Assembly: GCA_021234155.1 (NCBI GenBank)
Contig: JAJEKV010000052.1
Coordinates: forward strand, 6,050,925 to 6,114,924
DNA length: 64,000 nt
Direction: 5' to 3'
From: Isoetes taiwanensis
Lineage: Eukaryota; Streptophyta; Lycopodiopsida; Isoetales; Isoetaceae
Positions 10,940 through 22,370 of this stretch are shown here, in pieces. Within the stretch, counting starts at the first letter, position 1. Each line of letters begins with the position of its first letter. Below the pieces are notes generated by a model. The model made no database searches. It was not told where the DNA came from and saw nothing but the letters and a program-made list of their open reading frames with translations. The translations under genes and the position numbers were made by a program.

Positions 10940-12831
10940 CTAGGCCTCTATAGCAAAATAATACATACCAAAGTAGGACACTTATCTCAAAGCACCGTCT
11001 GTATCAAAATCAGACATTAAATTAAACAACTCAATGATATCAGCTCTTTCTGACCAAACATCCCTAATATAAATACTTAACACCTGCGCAGGTAATCTCC
11101 ATAGATCGCTCAATGTAACTGTACGGATATAATATCTAGTCCTAGCATGCTCATAAGAAGCGCATTCTAGAAAGCTATGCTGCTCTGTTTCAATCATTGA
11201 ATCTAAACATTCAAAGCAATATCTCTCATGACGAGGTGTGGTGGCCTACCGTCTTGTTTCTACATGCAAGAAATGAGATGACAATCTTAACTAAGAAATC
11301 AACATACGATTTTTCCTGCTTACATAAGATAGTAGATAGGGTTGTTCTACATATGACTCTAGCCCATTGATTTCTTCGATATAAAATTGCTTCTTCACAT
11401 CTCTTTCAGGCTCAAGTCTCCACAGCTTATCCAATACACTCAACTTCACATGATCATAAACTTCTTCATATTTGAGTGACATCGGCCATTCATCTAGATT
11501 AAGCCACTTTGTGCACCATCTTCTGACCTCACAATACCACCCTTATTCCTAAATTGCTCAAGAGCAATACGGGGAAATCTATCTTCATCCAAGGATAGTA
11601 ACCTGTTCACATATGTGATGGTTCTACATAATGCTTCAACTTCAAGTGGAAGAAAACCAACTTCAGCCAATAGCATACAATATGGAGTGAGGTTTGGCTC
11701 CCAATTCATTAAGCAAAAACCTCTTTTATACCCTTTCAATTTTACTCCAACATTTTTTTGAAAGTCATGGCCCTTAAATTGGACTCCAATATAGGAAAAC
11801 TGGTTTAACCTGCACTCCAAAAAGTAATCTTCGTAATTTCCAGTTTTCAAATTTATTCATTTTACATTGATGCAACATACTGTAAAAAGCATGCAACCCC
11901 CCTGAGGCACGTTTCTGAGCCGCAACTATCCATCTATAATTACTGCTTAGTTCAATACCCAAATATTTGTAAGGACTTACCTTTTCCAAAGGAATTCCCC
12001 CTACTGTAAATACTGTGTCATCATTACCGCCAAAAACCATCACCTTTGATTTACTTGGATTAACCTGCATCCTTTTTTGAGAACAGAATGCACATAAGAC
12101 ATCAAGATGTCTTTGCAGTCCACTAGAGTTATTTGAAATAAGCACAATGTCATCAGCAAATAACAAAAGTCAGTAATACGCGACTACTTACCAAGCTTGG
12201 CACCCATACCTCCAAGTCTCTCCATCCAGTTTTCTAGCTCATCAATAAAGAGCTCAAATAGCGTAGGAACACAAGGACAATCTTGCTTCACCCCTATCAT
12301 GTTCTCCAACTTCTCCTGGCCTACAAAGGGAAAAGAAAGCTCAACCAATACCTTTTTATAAAACCAAGAAACCGTATATCTGAGTTCACCTGGAACCTGT
12401 AATCATTCCAACCTCTCTGCCAAATTTGCTTAATTTACTCGATCAAATGCCTTTATAAGGTCTATGAATGCCAAAAATCTCTTATTACCTTGGCCTTTTG
12501 CTCCCTCTATAAGAACCCGAACAGTGACCAGGTGATCAAGCGTAGAATGCTCTTTCCTAAACCCTGATTGCCCAGCAGCTCGCATATCATTTTTATTTGC
12601 CCACGTTGAAATTTTATGTTCAAGCATACTGGCAAATAACTTAGCAAACACATTACTCACTAGAAGAGTCATGTAATTCTGCATATCACCCTGGCTCCCA
12701 CCCTTATGGATCGGTACCATCCTATTTAAGCACCATGCATCTGGAAAAGACCCTCTTTGAAGCGATTCATTGCACAATTGGACTAGAAGACCATGAAGAT
12801 ATCCGAGTGAAAGCATGCTAGGGTGTACCAT
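10940..12831 (-). mobile_element. LINE 2, RT-bearing remnant with frameshifts
   Basis: Minus strand. At 12,831-12,430 the RT finger/palm includes GQSGFRKEHSTLDHL and motif A (FIDLIKAFDRV). A shifted frame at about 12,290 gives motif B (GVKQDCP, where a Gly is usual before the CP). Motif C LFADDIVLIS is at 12,160. The thumb (SPYKYLGIEL), the connection region (LLAEVGFLPLEVEALCRTI, 11,850-11,494) and the RT zinc-binding tail (QHSFLECASYEH, near 11,160) follow. The endonuclease is absent; the 5' end stops at the inverted-repeat element starting at 12,807. At least four frame breaks are present. The last 190 bp or so (10,940-11,125) recur at 45,145-45,335. It shares the architecture of LINE 1 but clearly differs in sequence. 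Confidence 0.88.
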
Positions 12832-13124
12832 CTAAAGTTCTTTTTGAGGAGTGCGAAACTACCCAGAAAAGTACCCAGCACTGGGTACTGGGAACTTGCA
12901 TAAATGTCTCAATAAACAATAAGTTTAAGAGTTGATTCATTCATTTTAGTCTCTAATAGTATTGTTATGCTCTAATATTATAGATTCATTTTTTATTGAC
13001 CTTTAATTCAAAAATTTTGGATTGATTTTAATGGGAAGAAAAAACAGAAAGTACTAGTTTTAAAAGTACCCAGTGTAGGTACTTTTGAAGGTTCCAAAAG
13101 TGGTACACCATAGCATGCTTTCAC
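12807..13124. mobile_element. 318-bp element with 24-bp terminal inverted repeats (MITE-like)
   Basis: The left end gtgaaagcatgctagggtg (through tacca, 12,807-12,830) is the reverse complement of the right end (13,101-13,124) with one mismatch. Just inside are two hairpins: GTACCCAG..CTGGGTAC at 12,871-12,888 and AAAAGTACC..GGTACTTTT at 13,062-13,086. The two ends look related to one another over about 70 bp. There is no coding capacity, so it would be non-autonomous. It sits exactly at the 5' break of LINE 2. No clear target-site duplication was found, so a foldback origin other than transposition is possible. Confidence 0.65.
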
Positions 13125-13345
13125 CCATCTCTCCCCCCTCCCCCACTTAAGCAATCCAATGTACATGCCTAAAGAATCACAAGTGCGCCCAGCGCTAATC
13201 TGGCTGTGATTTTTCTCCACTTTTCCAACTATGATCAAGAGCTTCGAGCGGTGGAACATGGCGATGGTAGATAAAATTATATTAGGCTTATATGTACTTT
13301 ATAATTACTGTATTTGATGCCGCTAACTTATATTTTCGTATGTAG
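13125..13345. other. unassigned
   Basis: Pyrimidine-rich tract (ctctcccccctccccc) followed by sequence without recognisable motifs. It may be the intron upstream of the exon-like segment at 13,346. Confidence 0.3.
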
Positions 13346-13472
13346 GATCTTCGACCAATTTTTTGCTAGCAAACAGTGGTGTTATGCAGTGATTTCCCTT
13401 GCCTATTCAGGAAAGAATGTAGCTATGCGAGTCTTTAATCTCAGCTATGAACTGATCTACGAAGCAACACTG
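13346..13472 (+). pseudogene. orphan exon, unrecognised protein
   Basis: Preceded by an acceptor (ttcgtatgtag) and followed by a donor (GTAATG). The 127 bp hold one unbroken frame with phase 1 at the start, reading IFDQFFASKQWCYAVISLAY, SGKNVAMRVF and NLSYELIYEATL. A possible next exon begins at 13,545 after tttttgcag but meets a stop after seven codons. The composition is protein-like and unlike the neighbouring LINE. I do not recognise the family. It lies inside a 2.7-kb stretch missing from copy B of block Z, so it may have been brought in by a transposon or may be the remains of a host gene. Confidence 0.4.
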
Positions 13473-13594
13473 GTAATGCCCGTAGCTTTCTAAATTTTTC
13501 TCATCTTTATATTTTTCGTTGAATAATATAAGTTATTTTTGCAGGTTTCGATGCTAGACTGGCGATGATGTATTACCACTCAAACTCTGTTTTG

Positions 13595-13757
13595 CAATAC
13601 GATGGCAGATAAGCTCATGAGTTCTAAATGATTTTTTTCCCTTTTAATCCCATAATAACTATGTGTTCCATGAATACAATGCGATGGCAGATAAGCTCTC
13701 ATGAGTTCTAAATGATTTTTTACCTTTTTACTCCCATAATAACTATTTGTTCCACAT
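13595..13757. repeat. 83-bp tandem duplication
   Basis: The unit starting caatacgatggcagataag at 13,595 is repeated from 13,678 (caatgcgatggcagataag) with few differences. It is probably a recent slippage or unequal exchange product. Confidence 0.8.
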
Positions 13758-14880
13758 TGCAGTGAGCATTATAACTTATCTGCTAACTGTCCATTTCCCC
13801 TGTTTAAGGCATAGTAGATGAAGTGGCTTTGTCTAGGCTCACAAGGTAAGCTCGGAGCCTTAAACTTGAGCATGAATCTGGAGCAATAATGTATGAAATA
13901 AGGGTGATTCTCTGCAATAATCCTGTCAAATATGGGATTGTGGTGGAGCTCAATCGTTAAGGGGAAACATAAACATGAGGGCCACAATGTTTCACGAGTA
14001 AATTTGAGATTGAAAAAAGATGAAAAATAAGAGTAAAAGGGTTGAAGGTTTTGTGTTCCTCATCTATTCCATTCATCATTTTTTTGAAGCTATAAGCTCT
14101 GCACAAATGCAACACACTAAACAGGATTGCATGTAATGATATCTCAGAAAGATTACATGTGATGACATCTCAGAAAGAAACACTGGTGATGACATCTCAA
14201 AAAGAAACCCTCGTGAATGAATGTAAGCCTCATGGTATCTATAATTGTCTTGTTATGTCACAAATATTGAGAAGCCTCTGAGCAAGGAAAGTTAAATTGT
14301 GTGATTGCTGAATGGAATGAAAGCTGTGTATTCATATTTTATAATTCCTCAAGAATACAAGAATATTATGCCATTACATGGACATTTCTTACTTCCACTC
14401 ACTTACAATTTGAAAAATTGTTAATCCGAATAGCCCTGTGTATACCTCCCAATGCTCTTCTTCTTGCAAGAATATTATGTGGTATACCCTCCCGAATGCT
14501 ATTCTTATGAAGCTAGGAATGGTGCAAACACTTAATGCTAAAGTGGGAATTAAAGTTTTGAAGCCTTGTAGTCAAAGATAACATCGTGTTGTAAATATTT
14601 CCTATTAGAATGACTCTGATGAACCTTTGAAAATGTTGGAAAGTAAAAGCCAGCTTAACCTTCACCATAACATACTACAAATCGTTGAGCTTGTTAATCT
14701 AATATGTTGGTTCGTCCAATTCTATTCGACAATAGATTCAAAAAATTTAATGCCACACTGCTTAATGGATATTAAAGGGAACTATAAGTCACTAAGGGCT
14801 GAGGGAATTGAACTCAATGAGGATTCCCTTCCTCGAATCGATTCTTCTGGGTGCTTTGCGTACTAGACATTGTTGTAAAG
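13758..14880. repeat. repeat block Z, right part; no gene seen
   Basis: 13,815-14,345 recurs directly at 45,336-45,850 with most bases conserved, including the local near-duplications gatgacatctcagaaag. Short open frames at 13,769-13,987 (-), 14,301-14,510 (+) and 14,627-14,866 (+) have no recognisable motif. The first also exists in the second copy, which is expected from a shared repeat rather than proof of coding. Confidence 0.5.
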
Positions 14881-17250
14881 GCAATTGTGTGTGCAGCGAT
14901 AATGACCTAACAATGCAAGCGAAAGAGTGTAGATCGCGATAATTAGTTAATAAATTGTCATATGTTATTACCTATATGTTTTTACCTGGGGATTACATAT
15001 ATGAGATATCCACTCATTTTTCATGATGAGAATGTATTAAATAAGACATCTACAAAACTAAAATTGAAGCTTATATTAACAAAAACATCAACATGTCAAA
15101 TTCTGACCACCATATAACTTACATTTTAAAACATGTTCAACGTGTCAAATTCACAACATGCATACTTACATTTTTTTTTTAAGTTAGGCCAAAGTTCTTT
15201 TTCATTAAAAAGGAAATGCATTCAATGCTAGAGCATTCTCATCGAGCACATATTGCATCGAGATGGGTGCCAACTTATACTTGATGGCCGTATAGTAAAT
15301 TTACATCATAAATCTGTAAGTTTTTCATCCACAACGCCCTCGTGAACTTGCAACTCTTAAAGAAAAACTTAGAGAAATCAGAAAGTAGTACTTATATACA
15401 TACAACAACCCATTCAAAGGAGCCAATAAAGTGCTTGTTTAAAAAACAAAACCATCCTTTCTCCCGGGTTACCAAAAGCACACATTTCCAGCATAGAAGC
15501 TCAAACCTTTTTACCTTTGGTCGTGCTTGAACCCGATACTGCAGTATGTCACCTTCACTTTGGGCACAAGGAATTTATCCTAGTCAAATTCATTGATGCA
15601 ATCTAAAATTTTGAGAGCATTTTCTTGGCAAGTAGAAAATTATTGATGCAATCTAAAATTAAAAGAGCATTTTCTTGGTCAAGTAGATGATCCACAAGGT
15701 AATAGCCACTTTTCTGGTTGACTTATCTTTGTAAAGAGGATACAAATTTCTTCTTGGATCCATATTCGACATTCTTTGAGTTGATCAATTACGATGCCAT
15801 GGCGATGCCTCCATACTTGTGTCATGAGAATCGATACATGATATTCAATGGAAGCCCTAGAAATGAAAGGCATATTCATGGGCATCCCAAGCCTATAAAA
15901 ACGAGTTAAGATTTAGGGCATGGCTTTAATAGTACTTACTTTATTTTGCAAGTTCTTACATTATTCTCTACAAGACATTTGGCTTTTAACTTTGCCCGCG
16001 ACATAGAGGCCATATTACATTTGATCAATCCAAAAATGTAAAATCGGCTAAAAAAAAAATACCGTCGGGTATAAATGGCCATAGCCTCTGTCTGGAAAAA
16101 CTGACTCCTTTCTTTGCCAAAAAAATACATCTGGATCTGGAACCAAGCTGATGTTTGTGTGAAGACCATTTTGGCTATAGCTAATATTTGCAGCTGAAAC
16201 AACGACAGCAGGGCGAATGGAGAAGAACCGTATGATTCTAGTTCTATCATGCAAAACTTGGATTGGAGGAGCCATACCTACTCTTCAGTTTCGGATGAAA
16301 GCCTCTGGGTGCAGAAGCCACAATAAACAACGAGAGACATCCCGGATGCTCCACTTTAAAGGCCAAAGTCAAGCATTTGTGACTTGCCCTTCTTAAAAGG
16401 CGTGGTTAAGAATGATGTCCAATAATGTTTGAAACAAATTGCCAAACCCACATACCTCGGGCATGATTCATCAAATAGCCTTCGATAGACACTTTCATAA
16501 AGAGTGGCTTCTTTTCCTACACTTGGAATGATTTGCTTACACCAATCTCGGATCGGACAAATGAAATTACTTTTATTATACATTTGTCTCCTTAGAAGAG
16601 TATCTTTCAGATGTTTCTTATGATGCTAAAGGGAAAAGCTCGAGGCAAATATCGAGGCCTAGAAGGCGTAAATCTCTGATTAACTCATCAAAAAAAGACA
16701 TGCCATAAGCGGATATACTGAACACCAAGATTGCGTTTCATTACAAAAAATAATTCTAAGCCACCACTCCAAAGCCGATGGGGCAATCACGGGAGGCCAT
16801 TTTACCTGAGGAAACAAGCCGCCTAAATATTTTCTATATGGCAAGCTCTATGCTTGCTTAACCTTTGCCGTGAAAGGTGTCTAAACTCCACAGCGCATTC
16901 CGGGAACTAATATGGCTGACGGCCAATAACATAATTTTGACCTATAGAAGCGATGGCTTGGCGTCAAACGGAAAGTTCGCAAAAACAATAAAAGAATGCC
17001 GTTGTGGATTCCACCGCTCATAGATTCCATATTTGAGGCCAAAAACTCCACACAATCCAGAGCCATGTTTGCCATTGATTGCTTTCCTTTTCTTAAATTT
17101 GACAGGTGAACAATTCAATGAATGGAGTGAGATGTTATACATCGATGGCCAGAAGAATATACTAAAGAATCGTCCTTATAATCTTCATATTTGGGATAAG
17201 CTAAACAATTATTCCTTGAAATACTGGTAACATTTGACCACTACCCTTCT
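14881..17250. other. unassigned region with weak minus-strand frames
   Basis: Minus-strand frames at 15,679-15,885, 15,936-16,275, 16,356-16,583 and 16,881-17,142 are open. Some have protein-like composition, for example IRDWCKQIIPSVGKEATLYE and LYESVYRRLFDESCPRYVGL at 16,356-16,583. I cannot assign them to a family. They could be parts of one decayed transposase or host gene read from 17,142 downward. A 43-bp stretch around 15,595-15,670 is repeated (attgatgcaatctaaaatt). Confidence 0.25.
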
Positions 17251-17484
17251 CTTTTGCTTTAGCAGGTTTTGCTCAAGTACAATTCAGATTTATTGACATC
17301 TCCAAGGGATGCCAACAAAATATCCACTAATATATAATAAAAAGCAGGCTAAAAAAAACATTTTGCTGCAACGGATGTCATCTCATCCATTCTACTGGAC
17401 ATGTTCGGAAACCATCAAGTCTACTATACATGGTATCCACATTCTTGGGTTATGTTTATCATTGTATTTAAGTTTTAGGTTATC

Positions 17485-17560
17485 ATTATGTTTATCATTA
17501 TGTTTATGTTTATGTTTATGTTTATGTTTATGTTTATCATATTTTATGTTTATGTTTATC
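17485..17560. repeat. (TTTATG)n microsatellite
   Basis: Hexamer run tttatgtttatgtttatg with a few ttatcat interruptions. It sits at the start of the first unit of the large AT-rich array. The second and third units have only one or two hexamers at the same place, so the run expanded locally. Confidence 0.85.
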
Positions 17561-17569
17561 ATTGATTAT

Positions 17570-20110
17570 CATTATATTTATTTTGATTTAAAAAAAAAAT
17601 TGAATAGTTTATTATTGATTTATTCAATATTTATTATTATTAAACCATTAACTTTATCATTTAATTAGTTTAAAACCTAAAACTTTTCTTAAAAGTGTTT
17701 TAGAAAATATATAAAAATTTGTAAATTGTGAAAATTCTCCTTAATATTTTTAAGTTATTACTTATCAAACCATCCAGATATCATTTTAAAATTATCATGA
17801 TTGCCAAATTTTAAATTTATTAAATCCATGAAAATTGAAAAATCTTATATCCTTGAAATATTTAATTTCAAATAGATAAAATTAGTTTGAAAAGAATTTT
17901 ATACTTATTAACTATTAACGTGTTTAAAGATAAACTTATATAATTGAAACTTATAAAAAGCATATCTTAAATATACATATACTTACTATACATACAATAT
18001 CAAAGCATATCTAAATTGACAAAAAAAAATGTCAACATATTTATCTAGATAGCTGTAAGTAAAGGAAAAGAGAGCAATTTTACAAGCATGATACATGGAA
18101 AGCAAACATAAATAGCACCTGCGACCCCATGTCTATGTGGCGCCCTATGTCATAAATGCGGCATGAAGAAAGCAGTAAGTCCAGGGCATACTTCGACACC
18201 ATATGTGACCTCAAAATTTGGACTTTCTTGTTTCACTCTCGATCAATTACCTTGTTCAAAATTATGACAATAAAAATGGCAACAATAATTAGCCAAACTA
18301 TAGCGAGGCCCATGTGGCAGCACTTTGATGGTGGTCCAAAAATCCTTTGTTTGTATATAAAAGGCGAGTTAAGCTTAACACATGCGGATTTAGCCTATGA
18401 ATAGCGAAAGTTTAGTCTGACCTACAGTTTCATCTTGTATCATTTACATTTGCCATTCTAGAAACTTTTCTCGCCGCGCGCGGGATCGGAGGTAGATGCC
18501 ATTCCTTCTATTATTCATCATAAAGTTACGCCCGCCAATTTTGACATCTAAGAGGAAAAAAAAACATATTTATTTAAAACCATCTTAGAAAAACATAAGG
18601 ACAATTATTCTTTTTAAACAAATATAATTTTAAATCCACTATATCATTATGTTTATGATTCGATTTAAAAAAATTGAATAGTTTATTATTGATTTATTCA
18701 ATATTTATTATTAAGACTATTAACTTTATCATTTATTAATTTCAACCTAAAAAGCGTTTCTTAAAGTGTTTTTTTCAAAAAATATAAAATTTGTAAATTG
18801 TGAAAATTCTCATAATATTTTAAGTTATCCCTTATCAAACCATCGAATATCACTTAGAAATTATCATGATTGCCAAATTTTTAAATTTATTAAATCCTTT
18901 GAAAATTGAAATCTTATATCCTTGAAATATTTAATTTCAAATAGATAAAATTAGTTTGAAAAGAATTTTATATACTAATAACTATTAAAGTGTTTATTTA
19001 AAGATAAACTTATATAATTAGAACTTATAAAAGCATATCTTAAATATACATATAAAAAGCATATCTAAATTGACAAAATAGAATGTCAACACATTTTATC
19101 GAGATAAGCGTAGAAAGTAAAGGAAAAGTGACGGTGCTACAAGCACCAGTACATACCAAAGCAAACATAATAGCACACGCTTCGCGCATGTATGTGGTAT
19201 CCTATATGTGAATGGGCATGAAGAAAGCAGTAAGTCAAGGGCATACTTTCGACCGCATGTGACCCCTCAAAATTTGGACTTTTACTTTATTTTCACTCTT
19301 CCGATCAATTGCCTTGTTTAATTGGCAAAATAGCAACAATAATTAATGGAAAACGCTATAAGCATGGGGCCTTAGCGCTTTTGATAGTGGTCCAAAAATC
19401 ATTTATATATAAAAAGTACAGTTGGCTTATGAATAGCGAGAGTTTGGTCTGACCTCAAAGTTTCACCTTGTATCATTTACATTTTGCCATTCGAGCTTTC
19501 TCTCGCCGGGATGCGGAAGGAGAGGTAGTGCCATTCCTTCTATTGTTCATCATAAAGTTACGCCCATAATTTTGTTGACATCCCAAGGGAAAAAAACTAT
19601 GTTATTTAAAACCATCTTAGAAAAATATAATGACAATTATTCTTTTAAACAAATATAGTTTTCGTCCACTATATATCATTATGTTTATGTTTCGATTTAA
19701 AAAAAATTGAATAGTTTATTATTGATTTATTCAATATTTATTATTAAACCATTAACTTTATCATTTAATTAATTTCAACCTAAAACTTTTCTTAAAGTGT
19801 TTTAAAAATATAAAAATTTGTAAAATTATGAAAATTCTCATAATATTTTTAAGTTATTACTTATCAAACCATCGAATATCACTTAGAAATTATCATGATT
19901 GCCAAATTTTGAAATTTGTTAAATCACTGAAAATTGAAGTCTTATATCCTTGAAATATTTAATTCTAAATAGATAAAATTAGTTTGAAAAAGAATTTTAT
20001 ACTTTAATAATTATTAAAGTGTTTATTTAAAGATAAAATTATATAATTAGAACTTATAAAAATTATAATAATCAAGAAGATTTAAACAATACATATATTC
20101 TTATAATGAC
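17570..20110. repeat. tandem array of about 1.05-kb AT-rich units
   Basis: The landmark aaaattgaatagtttattat occurs near 17,590, 18,670 and 19,703. The first two units are complete (about 1,080 and 1,030 bp) and the third is partial (about 400 bp). Each full unit has an AT-rich half (ttaaatttattaaatcc, gaaatatttaatttcaaata), a middle with gcatgaagaaagcagtaagt, a TATA-like tatataaaaag about 70 bp before gtttcaccttgtatcattta, and a CG-bearing tctcgccg segment. The promoter-like layout would fit LTR or pararetroviral-type repeats, but no polymerase lies between units and no TG..CA ends could be set. A reversed pair of related units is at 52.1-54.3 kb. Confidence 0.75.
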
Positions 20111-21300
20111 ATCCTTGAAGTGCTATCTATTAAATTTGAATAAGTCCAAGTTTTGTTGAATATATCATATAGAGTTCCTCTTTTGCAAGGTTCTATTTAC
20201 TTTCCATCCATTAATATCTAGCATAATAACAGGGGGTGACTTTTATAGTTTTATACGTTTTTTCATATGGTTTTTCTATCATTTTGTTGATGTATTCATG
20301 CAGGTGTACTAAATAGTATTTCTAGAGCGCACTCCTTTTGAGCCATTGATTCTGAATCTGAAATGCAATCTTGGGGTTGTGCTCTCTCAAATTTTGGCAC
20401 CATGGAGATACCCACTTAGGTTTTTAAATTATTTTAGGGTTTTATGCTAGATATTCATGGCCCAATTCTTAAAAAATAAAGTTTGCTGAGTCGAATCTTA
20501 AAAGTGCGACGATTCTGCCCAGGAAGGTTCGAAGCTATGGCGTCTGACATGTAGGCTGTCCGGAGCTCCAGGTTTTGTGATGCTAGATATGTGGCGGAAA
20601 TACATAGATTTGTATTTCATGTAAATCACGATAAATGACCAAAGAAATAGAAAAGTGTAGGAGATCTTAGACCTATTGTCACGATTATAAGTGGGGAGGC
20701 GTGCAGTGACGGATAGTAGATCTGCAACGGCACTCTCGGGCCGGGCTTCCATTGGCTATGAGCAAATGTCTGGCTAGTCTCTTGCGTCAAGAAGGCGATG
20801 AGCTAGTTATTCATTTAGAAATGCGGAAAGAGGATGTTAGGAAAGGTGATGAGCGGAAGGGTCAGAAATGTAAACTTACGGGGAGCAATGGCTTGTTTTC
20901 ACGAGATGGTAAGTGAGACTGCCATCATGGCAATTCATCAAGTTTCATGCTCTGAGTGAATACGAAGAATGCGAAATTTGTAAGAATGAATGAACAAACT
21001 TCATAGAATGTGGTGGCAAGCAAAGTCTTGTTATGGCGGGGAAATAGGGAAAGAGAGATCTGAGGTTCCCGACTCTCTAATTTTGCATGGTACGTGGACA
21101 AGTACACAATATATACGCTGAATGTAAAAAGAAGAAATAGGACTTAACTTTATGTTGCACACTTACGATTACGGCTTTTAAAATTTTGGAAGATTCTTGA
21201 TTTAGTTGCTTTTCCGTAAATGGTGTTGTTGTAGAAGTAAAGCCACGAATTAAACATGCACAACATAGACAAGCGGCTTACAAGAGGCGAAAAAGCGTGT
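20111..21300. other. unassigned
   Basis: No supportable gene. 20,040-20,190 recurs in reverse at 52,240-52,400. The frames at 20,498-20,752 (-) and 20,925-21,107 (-) lack motifs. Confidence 0.3.
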
Positions 21301-22370
21301 CTTTGTCTTCTAAATTTTATATAGATAATATTAATATAATCTTAATATAGTTATGCATATAATAGGCCGGTTAAAAAGCGGGGAAGGTTGTGTTGGTACA
21401 TGCTTGGTTAGTAAAGGTGACTTCTTTCATCTCAGTCCCGGGTACAAATTGGACAGCTTGGTGGCGGTGGCTTTCCTTCATCTCAGGAGAAAAATGGTAC
21501 AAATCAAGCCCAACTATTGTTTTGGAATAGGCGAGTTTTTTATTTGGATACATCACATCTATACTTTATGCGGGGATAATCTTTGTTGGTGCCTATTTAT
21601 GATTTACTTATGATGCAGCCATATCTCTGGAAGTATCTCTAGACTTGTGAAGGCAGCCCATCAGATGAGCAAATATATGAGGACAAACATCGAAAGGATG
21701 GCCCTTGAACATATGCTTGTATTTTAGGGTTCATGGAAAGGGCGTGGTGTAGTGAATCATAAAATTGACAAAAGAGCGGAGACTAAAGGTATGCTTGGCA
21801 CAAGTAAGTAATTGGCTTTCCTTGTTTAGAATGTGATTTTTGCAAATAAAGGCATTGCCTCCACCTCCGTTGGAAACAAAGAATATGGCAAAGTTTGCCG
21901 CAGATACAAACCTTGCTCTTATCACATACAGGTTCACGTTTTTTATAAGCAGATTGTTCAAATCATAGAACCACTAGTAGCAGAATGCTGAAGTTATGGA
22001 TTGTATCCTGTGCTTTTTGTAAATAACAAGCTTGTACTCATGTACTCACTCATATATTCTATAGTTTAACCGAGAGAAAAGCGAGCTTGTACACTATTAT
22101 GGATGATAAGGCGAATTTGAGTTTGGGGAATTGTAAATCTTGACGTTTATTTGATTCTAGCTTGTATTAGCTAAGTAACAAGCTTGTACTCACTCTTATT
22201 ACATGGTTTGTCCGGACAGGCTTGTCGCATATTATAGATTTGATAAAGCAATTTGGTTGAGAATTGTAACCATCTATGGAAGGCGGTACTTCTCTTGATT
22301 TGAGGGCTAATGCTTCTGTCGTGCCAAGCAATTAGAAACCCATCAAGAAGATCAGGCATTTTCAACCAAA
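21300..22370 (-). other. probable decayed downstream part of the gypsy element
   Basis: It lies directly 3' (minus strand) of the gypsy RT/RNase H remnant, where an integrase would be expected. Open frames at 22,171-22,365, 21,731-21,961 and 21,371-21,556 show no integrase zinc finger or D,D,E core that I can recognise. The assignment is by position only. Confidence 0.25.

Noticed and set aside
17485-17560. Interstitial telomere repeat
   Set aside because: The hexamer is TTTATG, not the plant TTTAGGG.
17309-17668. Cys/Leu-rich 119-codon frame
   Set aside because: Its repeated LCLCLCL part is the TTTATG microsatellite.
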